A stretch of DNA of 64,000 bases. It comes from Actinomycetes bacterium. GTDB lineage: Bacteria > Actinomycetota > Actinomycetes > Mycobacteriales > Mycobacteriaceae. Under the pieces are notes generated by a model that had not been told where the DNA came from, did not search any database, and was given only the letters and a program-made list of their open reading frames with translations. Every line of letters starts with the position of its first letter. Position 1 is the first letter of the stretch. Both the position numbers and the translations under genes were made by a program. Below are positions 19,893 through 28,390 of this stretch, in pieces. The stretch lies in assembly GCA_023461275.1 (NCBI GenBank), contig JAEYMI010000062.1:1-64000 (forward strand). Direction: 5' to 3'.

Positions 19893-20819
19893 ATGACCAC
19901 GTACGCGGTGACCGGAGCGAGCGGTCGACTCGGATCAGAGGTCGTGACCTCCCTGCTGAAGCGTGGCGTCGCACCCGGCGACATTGTCGCGGTGGTTCGC
20001 GACGTGCGGTCGGTCGACCACCTGGCCGATCAGGGCGTCGACGTCCGCGTCGGCGAGTACGACGATCGCGACACCATGCGACGGACATTCGACTCCGTGG
20101 ATCGGCTGCTGTTCGTCTCGGGCGAGGTCACCGACAAACGTCAGGCCCAGCACCTCAACGTCATCGGCGCCGCAGCCGACGCGGGCGTGACGACGGTCGC
20201 CTACACGAGCATGCTCTATGCCGATCGCACCGAAGCGTTACTCGCCGCCGACCATCTCGTCACCGAGAAAGCACTGTTCGACAGTGGCATCCCCACCACC
20301 GTGGCCCTGCGCAACGGCTGGTACTGGGAGAACTATCTGCCGCTGGCCCACATCGCCGCCTTCGAGACAGGTCTGATTCCCGGCATCCCCGGTCCGGGTA
20401 AAGATGCCGGCGCGGCACGCAGCGATCTCGCCGACGCCGCGTCGGCGGTCCTACTGCTCGACGACCCGCGGTCGGTGTACGAACTCGCCGCAGGTCCGGG
20501 GCTCGACATGGACGAGATCGTCGCCGCGATCGTCGAGGTCACCGGGGCTGAGGTGTCGCTGGTGCCGCTCACCGAGGAGCGTTACGCGGCCTTCCTGGAG
20601 AGTGTCGGGATCCCGGAGCTGTACGCCGGCGTGGTTGCCGACACCCTGACCGTCACCGCGTCATCGACGTTGCAGGGCAATGCCGAGGACCTCGAATCAC
20701 TCATCGGACGACCGGCCCTGTCGTTCGCCGACGTTTTGCGGGCCAGCCTGCCCGACGCGCCGGTCCGCCTGGCTGCCATGTCCGCGTCCACTCCGACGCC
20801 CACTGCGGAAGCCGGGTAG
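19893..20819 (+). CDS. NmrA-like NAD(P)-binding oxidoreductase, paralogue of the preceding gene
   Basis: 308 residues, starting MTTYAVTGASGRLGSEVV, with blocks shared in order with the upstream protein (VAYTSMLY, LRNGWYWENYLP, LIGRPALSFADV), so a tandem duplication followed by divergence is likely. The C-terminus carries an additional 15-20 residue tail rich in Ser, Thr and Pro. The ATG has AGGAG 6-7 bases upstream. The region before it contains a poly-G stretch (cttccggggggga). Same predicted role as its neighbour, perhaps with a different quinone or aldehyde substrate. Confidence 0.9.
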   Translation: MTTYAVTGASGRLGSEVVTSLLKRGVAPGDIVAVVRDVRSVDHLADQGVDVRVGEYDDRDTMRRTFDSVDRLLFVSGEVTDKRQAQHLNVIGAAADAGVTTVAYTSMLYADRTEALLAADHLVTEKALFDSGIPTTVALRNGWYWENYLPLAHIAAFETGLIPGIPGPGKDAGAARSDLADAASAVLLLDDPRSVYELAAGPGLDMDEIVAAIVEVTGAEVSLVPLTEERYAAFLESVGIPELYAGVVADTLTVTASSTLQGNAEDLESLIGRPALSFADVLRASLPDAPVRLAAMSASTPTPTAEAG

Positions 20820-20853
20820 CCGCCCGACCAGCTGATCGGGCCGTGATTGACTA

Positions 20854-22173
20854 GTGGCCATGCCCGTCCGCTCGTCCATCGCCGGAGCTGTTCGACGTCT
20901 ACCCTTTGGCATCGGCACCGTCGTGATGGTTCTCTGCGCGGCCCTCATCGCTTGTGTCGGTGTGGTTCTCGCCATCGGCACGCCTCCGCCGAATACCGCT
21001 TCCTATGCCAACGGCGATCTGCGAGATTACCCCGACGCGCCCCGCGTGGCCTGGACGGTGTCGGAGGCCTCACTTCCCGGCTATGGCGGCGCCGAAACCG
21101 GCCCCGACGTCATCGACACGTGGCGCGATCAATGGTTGGTGTCGTATCCGTCCGGGCTCGGGCGGGCGGTGATGCTGATCGATCGGCTGACCGGTGATCC
21201 ACTGTGGGACGCGCCGATCGTCATGGGTCTGGGCGACTGCGATTTCACCAGCACCGGGCAGATCGGCTGTGCCATCAAGCTCGGCAGCGCACCCGACGGC
21301 TTCTACATCGTCGACGACACCGGCGCCCTCGGCGAGGCCACCGACCTCGACGACACCGCGAAGGTGACCGGCGTCGGACCGAACTTTCTGCGTATCGATC
21401 AATCCGGGTACCGGGCGACGATGCGCACGTCTACCGGTCGGCAGCTCTGGAGTCGCACTTTCGCGGCATCGGCGTCGGCGAAGGTCTCCGACGGCACGTT
21501 GATCATCACGACCACCGATGGCCGCCAGTTCGCCGTGAACCCCGATACGGGCCGCGACCGGGTCAGCTGCTCGGCCTGCGCCATCACCAGCTACCCCACC
21601 GGAATCGCGGTGCAGTACAACGCATCCACCGAGGAGAAGGTCGAAACATTCGCCTCGTCGGGCGGCGTGGTGAACCTTCCGGCGGTGTCCTCCAGCGATG
21701 GCCTGCGCGTGATCGGCGGCCCGTCGACCCTGCCCGTGTTGACCGGGACGGGCGGTCAGATGACCGAGGAAACCCAGGGTCGCTACGAGGTGCGTAATCC
21801 GGCGAATCCCACGGCGTTGTGGCAGGTGTCGGATTCCGAATTGTCGAAGGTGAACGCCAAAGCATGTGGGGCCCTGCTGATCCTGGCCCTCAAGGACGGC
21901 TCACGCGTCGTCAAACGCCTCATCGACGGCAGTACTGTCGGCGACCTTCCGGCCGCGTCGTATGACCAACCGGACGCCAACATCGACTATCTGGATTGCG
22001 TGGGCTCGTCGGGTTCGACGTCGGTATTCGCGAACGCAAATCAGGTCACCGCGTTCGACGCCGCAACCGGCCGGATCGCGTGGACACGCAGCATCGTTGG
22101 CAGCGCGCGCAACGTCGACGGATTCGTCACGCTCCGCGAGGGCTCGACATTGACTGTGCTGCAGCCGGGCTGA
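20854..22173 (+). CDS. Membrane-anchored PQQ-like beta-propeller protein
   Basis: About 439 residues. An N-terminal transmembrane segment (about 18-42, FGIGTVVMVLCAALIACVGV) anchors an extracytoplasmic domain. That domain has repeated beta-propeller blades ending in tryptophan-type motifs such as DRLTGDPLWDAPI, TSTGRQLWSRTF and DAATGRIAWTRSI. This is the PQQ-binding-like repeat fold without obvious quinone-dehydrogenase residues; such proteins often act as scaffolds. GTG at 20854 is used; ATG at 20860 is equally possible. Confidence 0.85.
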   Translation: MAMPVRSSIAGAVRRLPFGIGTVVMVLCAALIACVGVVLAIGTPPPNTASYANGDLRDYPDAPRVAWTVSEASLPGYGGAETGPDVIDTWRDQWLVSYPSGLGRAVMLIDRLTGDPLWDAPIVMGLGDCDFTSTGQIGCAIKLGSAPDGFYIVDDTGALGEATDLDDTAKVTGVGPNFLRIDQSGYRATMRTSTGRQLWSRTFAASASAKVSDGTLIITTTDGRQFAVNPDTGRDRVSCSACAITSYPTGIAVQYNASTEEKVETFASSGGVVNLPAVSSSDGLRVIGGPSTLPVLTGTGGQMTEETQGRYEVRNPANPTALWQVSDSELSKVNAKACGALLILALKDGSRVVKRLIDGSTVGDLPAASYDQPDANIDYLDCVGSSGSTSVFANANQVTAFDAATGRIAWTRSIVGSARNVDGFVTLREGSTLTVLQPG

Positions 22174-22370
22174 CCGGTCGTCGGAGCCCAGCGACCAACT
22201 TGAATGTGGCGGACATCACATCAGCGACATGCGCCCCATGGCTACCAGTGCTGTCGCAGCACATGCTCAGGTGCCGCTCAGATTTCGATAACGCTGCGAT
22301 AACGGTAAGGACACGCTCGCGTGTACGGTCCTAATCGAAGCGTCCATCGAAGTACGTGGGGGACCGAGCC

Positions 22371-23225
22371 TTGGGTAAACATTCAAAACCGCGTGAGCCG
22401 CTGATTCCGCGGGTCTTCTCCGGTTCACGAGCACCGCTCGTCGGCGCGGCATTGGTGCCGGTAGTCGGCGCGTTGACCGCCGCAGCCGGCAATCATCACA
22501 GCATCGTCGCCGAGCAGACCGCAGAGCGCGCGCCGCTCCCCGCCGAGGAGTCCGCGGCAGCTCCCGCGGCCCATGAGAAGGCGGCGCATGAGACTGCGGC
22601 GCAGAAGGCGAAGGCCGCCGCCCAGCCACTTGCCGTGACGATGCCGGCCAAGCAAGCACTCGCACCCACGCCACCACCGGCACCGTTGCCGGTGAGTGTC
22701 TCCGACGGCGACGTACCGCAGATCGCCTTCCAGGCCTACCGTCACGCTGCCGACACCATCGCCCGCACCCAACCCACCTGCGGCATCCCGTGGACGTTGA
22801 TCGCCGGCATCGGGCGGGTCGAGTCACATCACGCCAACCAGGGCGACGCCACCGCCGACGGCACCCTGAAGGACCCCATCTACGGTCCGACGCTCGACGG
22901 TTCGCTCGCGGGCAATCAGGTCATCACCGACACCGACGGCGGACGGATCGACGGCGACGCGGTGCACGACCGCGCGGTGGGTCCGATGCAGTTCATCCCG
23001 TCGACTTGGGAGCAATACGCCGCCGACGGCAACGGGGACGGCAAGGCCGACCCGCAGAACCTATTTGACGCCGCGCTGACCACCGCCCGCTACCTCTGCG
23101 ACGGTCACCTCGACCTGCGCAACCAGGCGTCGGAGACCGAAGCGGTGTTGCGCTACAACAACTCGATGGAATACGTCAGCAACGTCCTGGGGTTTGCGCG
23201 GAGTTACTGGGTTCGCCGCCGCTGA
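22371..23225 (+). CDS. Secreted lytic transglycosylase (SLT/MltB-like)
   Basis: About 284 residues. A basic start (GKHSKPREP) and hydrophobic segment serve for export, followed by an Ala/Glu/Lys-rich linker (about 45-110). The catalytic domain (about 115-284) has the glutamate in IAGIGRVESHH (E151) and GPMQFIPSTWEQYAADGNGDG. It should cleave peptidoglycan glycans at the cell wall. The start is taken as TTG at 22371 because GGGGGA lies 7 bases upstream and many relatives begin GKHSKP; a GTG 15 bases upstream overlaps that ribosome site. Confidence 0.9.
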   Translation: MGKHSKPREPLIPRVFSGSRAPLVGAALVPVVGALTAAAGNHHSIVAEQTAERAPLPAEESAAAPAAHEKAAHETAAQKAKAAAQPLAVTMPAKQALAPTPPPAPLPVSVSDGDVPQIAFQAYRHAADTIARTQPTCGIPWTLIAGIGRVESHHANQGDATADGTLKDPIYGPTLDGSLAGNQVITDTDGGRIDGDAVHDRAVGPMQFIPSTWEQYAADGNGDGKADPQNLFDAALTTARYLCDGHLDLRNQASETEAVLRYNNSMEYVSNVLGFARSYWVRRR

Positions 23226-23233
23226 TGCCCGGC

Positions 23234-23524
23234 CTACGGGAGCAAATCGAGCATCTGCGGACGCGCCTTCATCGCATGAATGACCAGCTCGTTGCCACTG
23301 TCGAACACGAGCACCACCGTCTCCAGCATGCGACCTCGGGTGTCGAACCCGAGCCGTAACTTTCTCGCCGGGCTGTCATCTCGACGTCCTCAATCCACGT
23401 AGCTCAAGATGGCATGCTCAGGATCGATCCCGCGCTCGATCTAGGTAACCGTTCTTCGAGTCGATCCGTGAGCCCGGCTCGCGGCTCGGCGAAGAGTGAC
23501 CAACTCGCGCTCGGCCGTCTCCAT
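23234..23524 (-). pseudogene. Degraded toxin-antitoxin toxin gene
   Basis: One minus-strand frame keeps a recognisable protein: DPEHAILSYVD, then LRLGFDTRGRMLETVV, then VFDSGNELVIHAM and ARPQMLDLLP before a TAG at 23234. The C-terminal pattern (VIHAM..RP....LLP) is that of small toxins paired with ribbon-helix-helix antitoxins in actinobacteria, as I recall. The frame is broken by TGA at 23390-23392 and TAG at 23441-23443. An ATG at 23522-23524 lies in the same frame, but whether that first part belongs to the gene is unclear. No intact antitoxin is nearby. It occupies the 399-bp gap before the Fic gene. Confidence 0.6.
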
Positions 23525-23624
23525 GCCTGTTTCTCGACTAGGTTGTATAGCTAAGGATTCCGCTCCTGCCGTTACCTACGAAACCGGCTCTCGCAGTAGG
23601 CATCGGTATGCACGTTCACTCGAC

Positions 23625-24782
23625 TTAGTCTTCGCCAGACTCATCATCAAATAGTCCCAAAATCCTTGGGGCGTACCAGAAACGACTTCCACCCCGGCCG
23701 CCAGAGGAGATTGATGCAAGAATTTTCCTATTTTCCAGTCCGCGAAGTAGGTTCAGCGCCCCTTGGTTAGAGATATCGAGTCGATCCTGGATTATCCGTG
23801 CAGAAACGACGGGATTCGTAAACAGCTGGTCCACTACTTCCGGCGCCCGACTACGTGTCCCGGACAGTGCGGACCGGTACTCTTCGCGAAGTTCAAGGAG
23901 GCTACGAGCTCGGTTGACGCCATCATTCGCTTGAACATAGACCGCAGTTAGGAAGAACTGCAGCCATTGTTGTATCTCCCCGTACTGACGCACCGCCTGT
24001 AAGCGATCGTAGTATTCACGTCGATGGCTTGCGAAGTATGCGCTGACGTAAAGTAGCGGTGCCGAGAGTGCGCGCTCCTCTTCGAGGATGATCTGGATGA
24101 GCATTCGACCAACTCGACCGTTGCCGTCAAAGAACGGATGAATGGTCAGAAACTGGTAGTGAAGCAGTGCAATTTTAATCAGCAAGGGTAACCGCGGCGG
24201 ATTCGCATGCCAAGCTGCCCATTCATCAAGTAGCTCGGGCAGCATAGTAGCTACAGGTGGTACAAAAGTTGCAGTCTCTGGCCCACCCGTAGGAGCCCCA
24301 ACCCACACCGACTGATCTCGCCATCTGCCGGCATGGCGCACTTCTTGCTGATTCCCCATTAGCGCTTGATGCACGCGCAGAAGCGTGTTGAGGTCAAGCG
24401 GATGTGAGGAAACCTCGCTGAGGCCAACGTTCAACGCTGCGGAATAAGCGCGGATCGTCTTAACATCCTGCGCGTATGCGTGCGCTTTACCAGCTTCCGT
24501 CTCATAAACTGCTGAAAGTGTTGCGTGGGTGCCTTCGATTCTGGAACTGGCGACTGCCTCGCGAGCGGCGTAAGGCGACGCGATCAGGTCCGGGTTTGCT
24601 AGCAGCTGGGCAATCCCGTCGAGCCTCCCAACGGCTGCGTCGGCGCGTGACAACGCTATTAGGGTCTCGCTGCTGAGATCCAGGCCGACAGGCAGCGGTG
24701 CTGGATCGAACCAATGAATCTTGTGAGCGGTGTCGAACCTTACGTCCCCGAAGGCGGAAGACTCAAACTCAGAAGGTTCCAT
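23625..24782 (-). CDS. Fic-domain protein (AMPylase/nucleotidyl-modifying enzyme)
   Basis: 385 residues. The Fic core motif is complete: HPFFDGNGRVGR with the catalytic His at about 215. An N-terminal inhibitory motif fits [S/T]xxxE[G/N] (SSRIEG, around residue 80), so it is a class II Fic protein held inactive by its own N-terminal helix. The Fic_N-type region precedes the core, and a winged-helix-like C-terminus (SNQGALNLLRGLENRKIL) may bind DNA. Fic enzymes transfer AMP or related groups onto Ser/Thr/Tyr hydroxyls. Codon use and G+C are visibly lower than in neighbours, suggesting acquired DNA. It is divergent from the gene at 25036. Confidence 0.93.
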   Translation of the reverse strand: MEPSEFESSAFGDVRFDTAHKIHWFDPAPLPVGLDLSSETLIALSRADAAVGRLDGIAQLLANPDLIASPYAAREAVASSRIEGTHATLSAVYETEAGKAHAYAQDVKTIRAYSAALNVGLSEVSSHPLDLNTLLRVHQALMGNQQEVRHAGRWRDQSVWVGAPTGGPETATFVPPVATMLPELLDEWAAWHANPPRLPLLIKIALLHYQFLTIHPFFDGNGRVGRMLIQIILEEERALSAPLLYVSAYFASHRREYYDRLQAVRQYGEIQQWLQFFLTAVYVQANDGVNRARSLLELREEYRSALSGTRSRAPEVVDQLFTNPVVSARIIQDRLDISNQGALNLLRGLENRKILASISSGGRGGSRFWYAPRILGLFDDESGED

Positions 24783-24791
24783 AGAGTCAAC

Positions 24792-24820
24792 TTACAACAA
24801 AACCAGGCACAACGTTGTAA
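24792..24820. promoter_or_regulatory. Candidate operator in the Fic promoter
   Basis: TTACAAC-N15-GTTGTAA, overlapping the perfect 10-bp palindrome ACAACGTTGT (24809-24818), 10 bases upstream of the Fic start codon. The site could be bound by the Fic protein's own C-terminal winged helix. This is inference from position. Confidence 0.45.
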
Positions 24821-24926
24821 CCGAGGGTCGTCGTGGTACACTTGAGTTGGAAGTAATCGAATTCGGCCACACAGCCGAGGAGCGCATGCTTCTCACGTTC
24901 GGACCCGGACGTGACAACAGCTGAGG

Positions 24927-24961
24927 CCTCGGGGTGGAGCGCGCCAACGCCCACCCCGAGG
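24927..24961 (+). terminator. Terminator-like hairpin upstream of the 25036 gene
   Basis: A perfect 11-bp stem, CCTCGGGGTGG with CCACCCCGAGG, and a 13-nt loop. It lies about 75 bases upstream of the start codon at 25036. It may end a short leader transcript or act as an attenuator; no convincing leader peptide is seen. Confidence 0.6.
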
Positions 24962-25035
24962 GGTCGCATACGCAACCGTACACAACGCCAGCGTACGACT
25001 CGCAGCCTCAGAATTTCAACTCAGCTGGATGAACT

Positions 25036-25971
25036 ATGAGGATTGCGATGACCACTGTCACAGATTACTTCGGTATCTCGGGAGACGTTGAGTTCGTGGA
25101 TGTCAACGTGCACGAGGACAATCGTCTCTTTTTGGATCCGTTCGCCATCAGGCAGGGACTCGGTCCAGCCGAGTTTGCAGCAGCGGCGAACGCCTGCACT
25201 CAGACCTTCTTTGACGAGGTCACGAGTTGTGTCGTCTCAACAACGCCGACTCGACGCCTTCATGGCCAGCGCCTGCTGCAGCGGTTCGAGGAGCCACGCG
25301 AAACTCGCCTCGGTATGTCTCGACAGGGGTTTAACGGGCATGGTGGAGCCGAGGGGGTGGGTACAACCATCTGGAATGTGCTTACTGGTGATGCAGACGC
25401 ACTGGTGGAGGTCGGCGTGCTGAAGCAGATTGAGGACATGCCCCTGTTCGTACCCGGCGTTGGTGGTGACATCACGTCTGACTTAACCACGCGACTGATC
25501 TTTGAACCGTTAGCAGATTTCACACGCAACACCGTGCTGAGGATCCCTGCGCTCGGAGGCCGCTCTGGAGTCAAGAATTTCAGTCGCCAGGTTTGGGACG
25601 TTCCAACGCGGTCGTGGGTGATGAAAGTTGTTCCGCTTCCGACGGTCGACGGGAAACCGCTCCTACTGGTGCCCAAAGGCTGGGTTAGACACTCGTTGAC
25701 CCTGACTGCAGGTCGGTTCTACGAGACTACAGTTCTATCTCATGTTCAGATCCACACCGCGGTAAGGTCCCGCACGGGCAGAGTCCTCAAAACCCCCAAG
25801 TACAAGCTCCGCGACGAGGAGCGCTACATGCGAAGTTACGCCACCATCGTCCGAATTGTGGAAGCTGCATACGGAAACGATGGCTCCAATCTCGTTGAGG
25901 ATTTCAAGCGCTGGGCTCAAGCGCGATATACACCAACGACGAGTGACCAAATGAGTCGTCGTATCGCGTAA
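25036..25971 (+). CDS. Uncharacterised protein with LFLDPF motif, candidate defence component
   Basis: 311 residues, soluble, no signal peptide. I recognise a sequence pattern but not a function: an N-terminal segment VEFVDVNVHEDNRLFLDPFA (about 19-38), a middle block GVGGDITSDLTTRLI and then KPLLLVPKGWVR. Proteins with this order of blocks occur sporadically in accessory regions. The C-terminal part (about 255-311) is helical and charged. G+C is lower than in the core genes. It is divergent from the Fic gene and faces the M18 aminopeptidase tail to tail. A functional link with Fic is a hypothesis. Confidence 0.75.
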   Translation: MRIAMTTVTDYFGISGDVEFVDVNVHEDNRLFLDPFAIRQGLGPAEFAAAANACTQTFFDEVTSCVVSTTPTRRLHGQRLLQRFEEPRETRLGMSRQGFNGHGGAEGVGTTIWNVLTGDADALVEVGVLKQIEDMPLFVPGVGGDITSDLTTRLIFEPLADFTRNTVLRIPALGGRSGVKNFSRQVWDVPTRSWVMKVVPLPTVDGKPLLLVPKGWVRHSLTLTAGRFYETTVLSHVQIHTAVRSRTGRVLKTPKYKLRDEERYMRSYATIVRIVEAAYGNDGSNLVEDFKRWAQARYTPTTSDQMSRRIA

Positions 25972-25983
25972 ACCGAAACTCGA

Positions 25984-26015
25984 AACGGCGCGCGAGCCCG
26001 CGGCGTATCGAGACC
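25984..26015. repeat. Dispersed intergenic repeat, short copy
   Basis: CGCGAGCCCGCGGCGTATCG followed by AGACCTC is a truncated copy of the GTATCGAGACC repeat family. It lies directly against the stop codon of the M18 aminopeptidase gene (26016-26018). Confidence 0.6.
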
Positions 26016-27275
26016 TCAGTTTCCCAGAAACGCCTGCAGCGCAGCGGAATACATTGCTACGTCGTCGGCACCCATCAACTCGCGAGCGCTGTGCATGGCC
26101 AGCTGCGGGGCCCCGACGTCGACGGTGCTCAGGCCGGTGCGCGTCGCGGTGATCGGCCCGATGGTGGAGCCGCACGGAAGGTCGGCGCGATGGATGTACC
26201 GCTGCAACGGAACCCCGGCGATATCGCAGGCGATGGCGAACAGCGCCTCCCCCACCGCATCCGAGGCGTAGCGCAGGTTCTGGTTGACCTTGAGAACCGG
26301 ACCGCCATTGATCGCGATGCGATGCGAGGGTTCGTGTCGCTCAGGGTAATTCGGGTGTGTGGCATGTGCCATGTCGCCCGACGCGCAAACGCTGTCGGCC
26401 ATCGCGGTGAGGTAGTCGGCACGACTTCCTCCGCGCGCCAACACGATTCGTTCACAGATTGTCGCCAGGAAGTCAGACGCGGCACCACGTTCGGAGCCGC
26501 TACCGACCTCCTCGTGGTCGAAGAGTGCGAGCATCCGCGTGTTGATCGCGGGCTCACCGTCGAGCAGCGCGGCCAGACCGGAGTAGCAGGTTCCCTGGTT
26601 GTCAAGCCTTGGCGCACTGAGCAATTCGTCGTCGGTACCGATGAGCCTGCTCGGCGTGACGTCGTGGGTCATCAGTTCCCAGCCGAGCAGCGTCGTCGGG
26701 TCGATGCCGGCGTATTCGGCGACCCAGGTGAGGATCTCCGGCGATTCGCCGACTCCCCAGATCGCGTCGACGTGACGTTGCGGGTCCAGGTGGACACCCT
26801 TGCGGTCGTCGGAGAGGTGAATGGCCAACTGCGGCACACGAAGTACCGGCTCGGTGACGTGCACCAGCACGTGCTCGACGCCGTTGCCCTGTCGGAAGGC
26901 CAGCCGTCCGGAGAGTCCGAGGTCGCGGTCGAGCCACGAGTTCAGCCACGCCCCGCCGTAGGGTTCCAGTGCCACCGTGGACAATCCGGCCGAGGTGCGG
27001 TCGGGTCGTTGTTTGAGTCGCAGGTTGGGGCTGTCGGTGTGTCCGCCGACGATCCGGAAGCCCGCGCCATCACCGAGATCCCAGGCGATGATCGACCCGC
27101 CGCGCACCACGTAGTTGCGGCGGTCGAGCTTTGCCCATTCCTGATTCTCGTGCAGCCGTACATATCCCGCGGCTTCGAGTTTCGCGGCAACGGTCGCGAC
27201 CACGTGGAACGGCGACGGCGAGACGTCGATGAACTCGCCAAGTCCGACCGCGGTGGCGGTGGTGGTCACACTCAT
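26016..27275 (-). CDS. M18-family aminopeptidase
   Basis: 419 residues. Metal-binding and catalytic signatures of the M18 (aspartyl aminopeptidase-like) family are present in order: IVGGHTDSPNLRLK, LALFDHEEVGSGSERGA and DMAHATHPNYPERHEP, then the C-terminal CGSTIGPITATRTG. It is a cytoplasmic, probably dodecameric, dinuclear zinc enzyme that trims N-terminal residues from peptides. The start is ATG at 27275; the frame is open further upstream across purQ but that part is antisense-like in composition. It lies 28 bp downstream of purQ on the same strand and is likely co-transcribed. Confidence 0.95.
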   Translation of the reverse strand: MSVTTTATAVGLGEFIDVSPSPFHVVATVAAKLEAAGYVRLHENQEWAKLDRRNYVVRGGSIIAWDLGDGAGFRIVGGHTDSPNLRLKQRPDRTSAGLSTVALEPYGGAWLNSWLDRDLGLSGRLAFRQGNGVEHVLVHVTEPVLRVPQLAIHLSDDRKGVHLDPQRHVDAIWGVGESPEILTWVAEYAGIDPTTLLGWELMTHDVTPSRLIGTDDELLSAPRLDNQGTCYSGLAALLDGEPAINTRMLALFDHEEVGSGSERGAASDFLATICERIVLARGGSRADYLTAMADSVCASGDMAHATHPNYPERHEPSHRIAINGGPVLKVNQNLRYASDAVGEALFAIACDIAGVPLQRYIHRADLPCGSTIGPITATRTGLSTVDVGAPQLAMHSARELMGADDVAMYSAALQAFLGN

Positions 27276-27303
27276 CGCCGCATACCTGTTGTCCCAGTGC
27301 CGA

Positions 27304-27984
27304 TCACGCCGACGCGAGGACCGCGTCGATCGCCGAGTAGAACAGGCCGAGGCCGTCGTCGCTGGGGCCGGTGAGTGCCTCGGTGGCGTGCTCGGGGTGC
27401 GGCATGAGGCCGACGATTCGGCCGTTGGGGCTGGAGATTCCGGCGATGTCGAGGGCCGAGCCGTTCGGGTTGTCGCCGGCGTAGGTGAAGGCGATGAGCC
27501 CCTCGCCCTTGAGTTCTTCGAGCTTGCGTTCGGGCGCAACATAGCGTCCCTCACCGGATTTCAGCGGGATGAGGATCTCCGCGCCCTGCTCGAAGCGACT
27601 CGTCCACGCGGTCGTCGTCGACTCGACGCGCAACCACTGGTCGCGGCAGATGAAGTGCAGGCCCTCGTTGCGGGTCAGCGCGCCGGGCAGCAGGCCGGCC
27701 TCGCAGAGAACCTGAAAACCGTTGCAAATCCCCAGGACTGGCATGCCCTTGGCGGCGGCCTCGACGACCGAGCCCATCACCGGCGCGAACCGCGCGATGG
27801 CTCCGGCGCGCAGGTAGTCGCCGTAGGAAAATCCACCCGGGACGACGACGGCGTCGACGCCCTTGAGGTCGGCGTCGCCATGCCAGAGTTCGACGGCTTC
27901 GGCACCGGCCAGCCGGACCGCGCGGGCCGCGTCGACGTCGTCGAGGGTGCCCGGGAAGGTGATCACACCAATTCGTGCTGACAT
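27304..27984 (-). CDS. purQ: Phosphoribosylformylglycinamidine synthase subunit PurQ (glutaminase)
   Basis: 226 residues of a class I glutamine amidotransferase. Nucleophile Cys lies in VLGICNGFQVLCEAGLLPG, an early block in GVITFPGTLDDVDAARA and a C-terminal MPHPEHATE carrying the catalytic His/Glu. It supplies ammonia to PurL for the fourth step of purine synthesis. The ATG at 27984 has GGGGGAG 7 bases upstream (the ribosome site lies just past the purS stop). purL is not in the window. Confidence 0.97.
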   Translation of the reverse strand: MSARIGVITFPGTLDDVDAARAVRLAGAEAVELWHGDADLKGVDAVVVPGGFSYGDYLRAGAIARFAPVMGSVVEAAAKGMPVLGICNGFQVLCEAGLLPGALTRNEGLHFICRDQWLRVESTTTAWTSRFEQGAEILIPLKSGEGRYVAPERKLEELKGEGLIAFTYAGDNPNGSALDIAGISSPNGRIVGLMPHPEHATEALTGPSDDGLGLFYSAIDAVLASA

Positions 27985-27998
27985 CGTGTGCTCCCCCG

Positions 27999-28238
27999 TC
28001 ACTCGGCGATGCGGGAGACGCTGAAGTTCTCGATCACGGTGTTGGTGAGCAACTCCTCGGCGATGCGCTCAAGGGTCACGTCGTCCACCGAGTCGTCAAC
28101 CTCAAGCTCGAATCGCTTGCCCTGGCGGACGTCGCCGATGCCACTGAATCCCAGACGCCCGAGCGCTCCGACGATCGCCTGCCCCTGCGGGTCCAGGATC
28201 TCGGCCTTCGGCATCACGTCGACCACTACTCGTGCCAT
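27999..28238 (-). CDS. purS: Phosphoribosylformylglycinamidine synthase subunit PurS
   Basis: 79 residues, the usual PurS length. It shows VVVDVMPKAEILDPQGQAI at the start and RQGKRFELEV in the middle. It is a structural subunit of the PurL-PurQ-PurS complex and bridges the glutaminase and synthase. It is immediately upstream of purQ (14 bp gap). The start ATG at 28238 is chosen by family length; the frame is open to 28280. Confidence 0.96.
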   Translation of the reverse strand: MARVVVDVMPKAEILDPQGQAIVGALGRLGFSGIGDVRQGKRFELEVDDSVDDVTLERIAEELLTNTVIENFSVSRIAE

Positions 28239-28326
28239 GCAGCGCACTCCCATCTCAGGGCAATATCCAACCGATGACATGAAGTTGGATTCTCGGACGG
28301 ACTCAGCCTACTAGGGCAACCCTGAG

Positions 28327-28371
28327 CTGGTTGAGTAGCCTCCGAGCGCAGCGAGGCGGCGTATCGAAACC
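28327..28371. repeat. Dispersed intergenic repeat copy
   Basis: CTGGTTGAGTAGCCTCCGAG ... GCGTATCGAAACC, a near-complete 45-bp copy of the family whose reverse complement appears at 59831-59876. It fills the gap between purS and the glutathione peroxidase gene. Confidence 0.8.
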
Positions 28372-28390
28372 CGCCGACCGACCACCCCTG

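Noticed and set aside
20820..20845. Terminator after the second NmrA-like gene (GCCCGA...TCGGGC)
   Set aside because: The stem is only 6 bp with no tail; too weak to call in high-G+C DNA.
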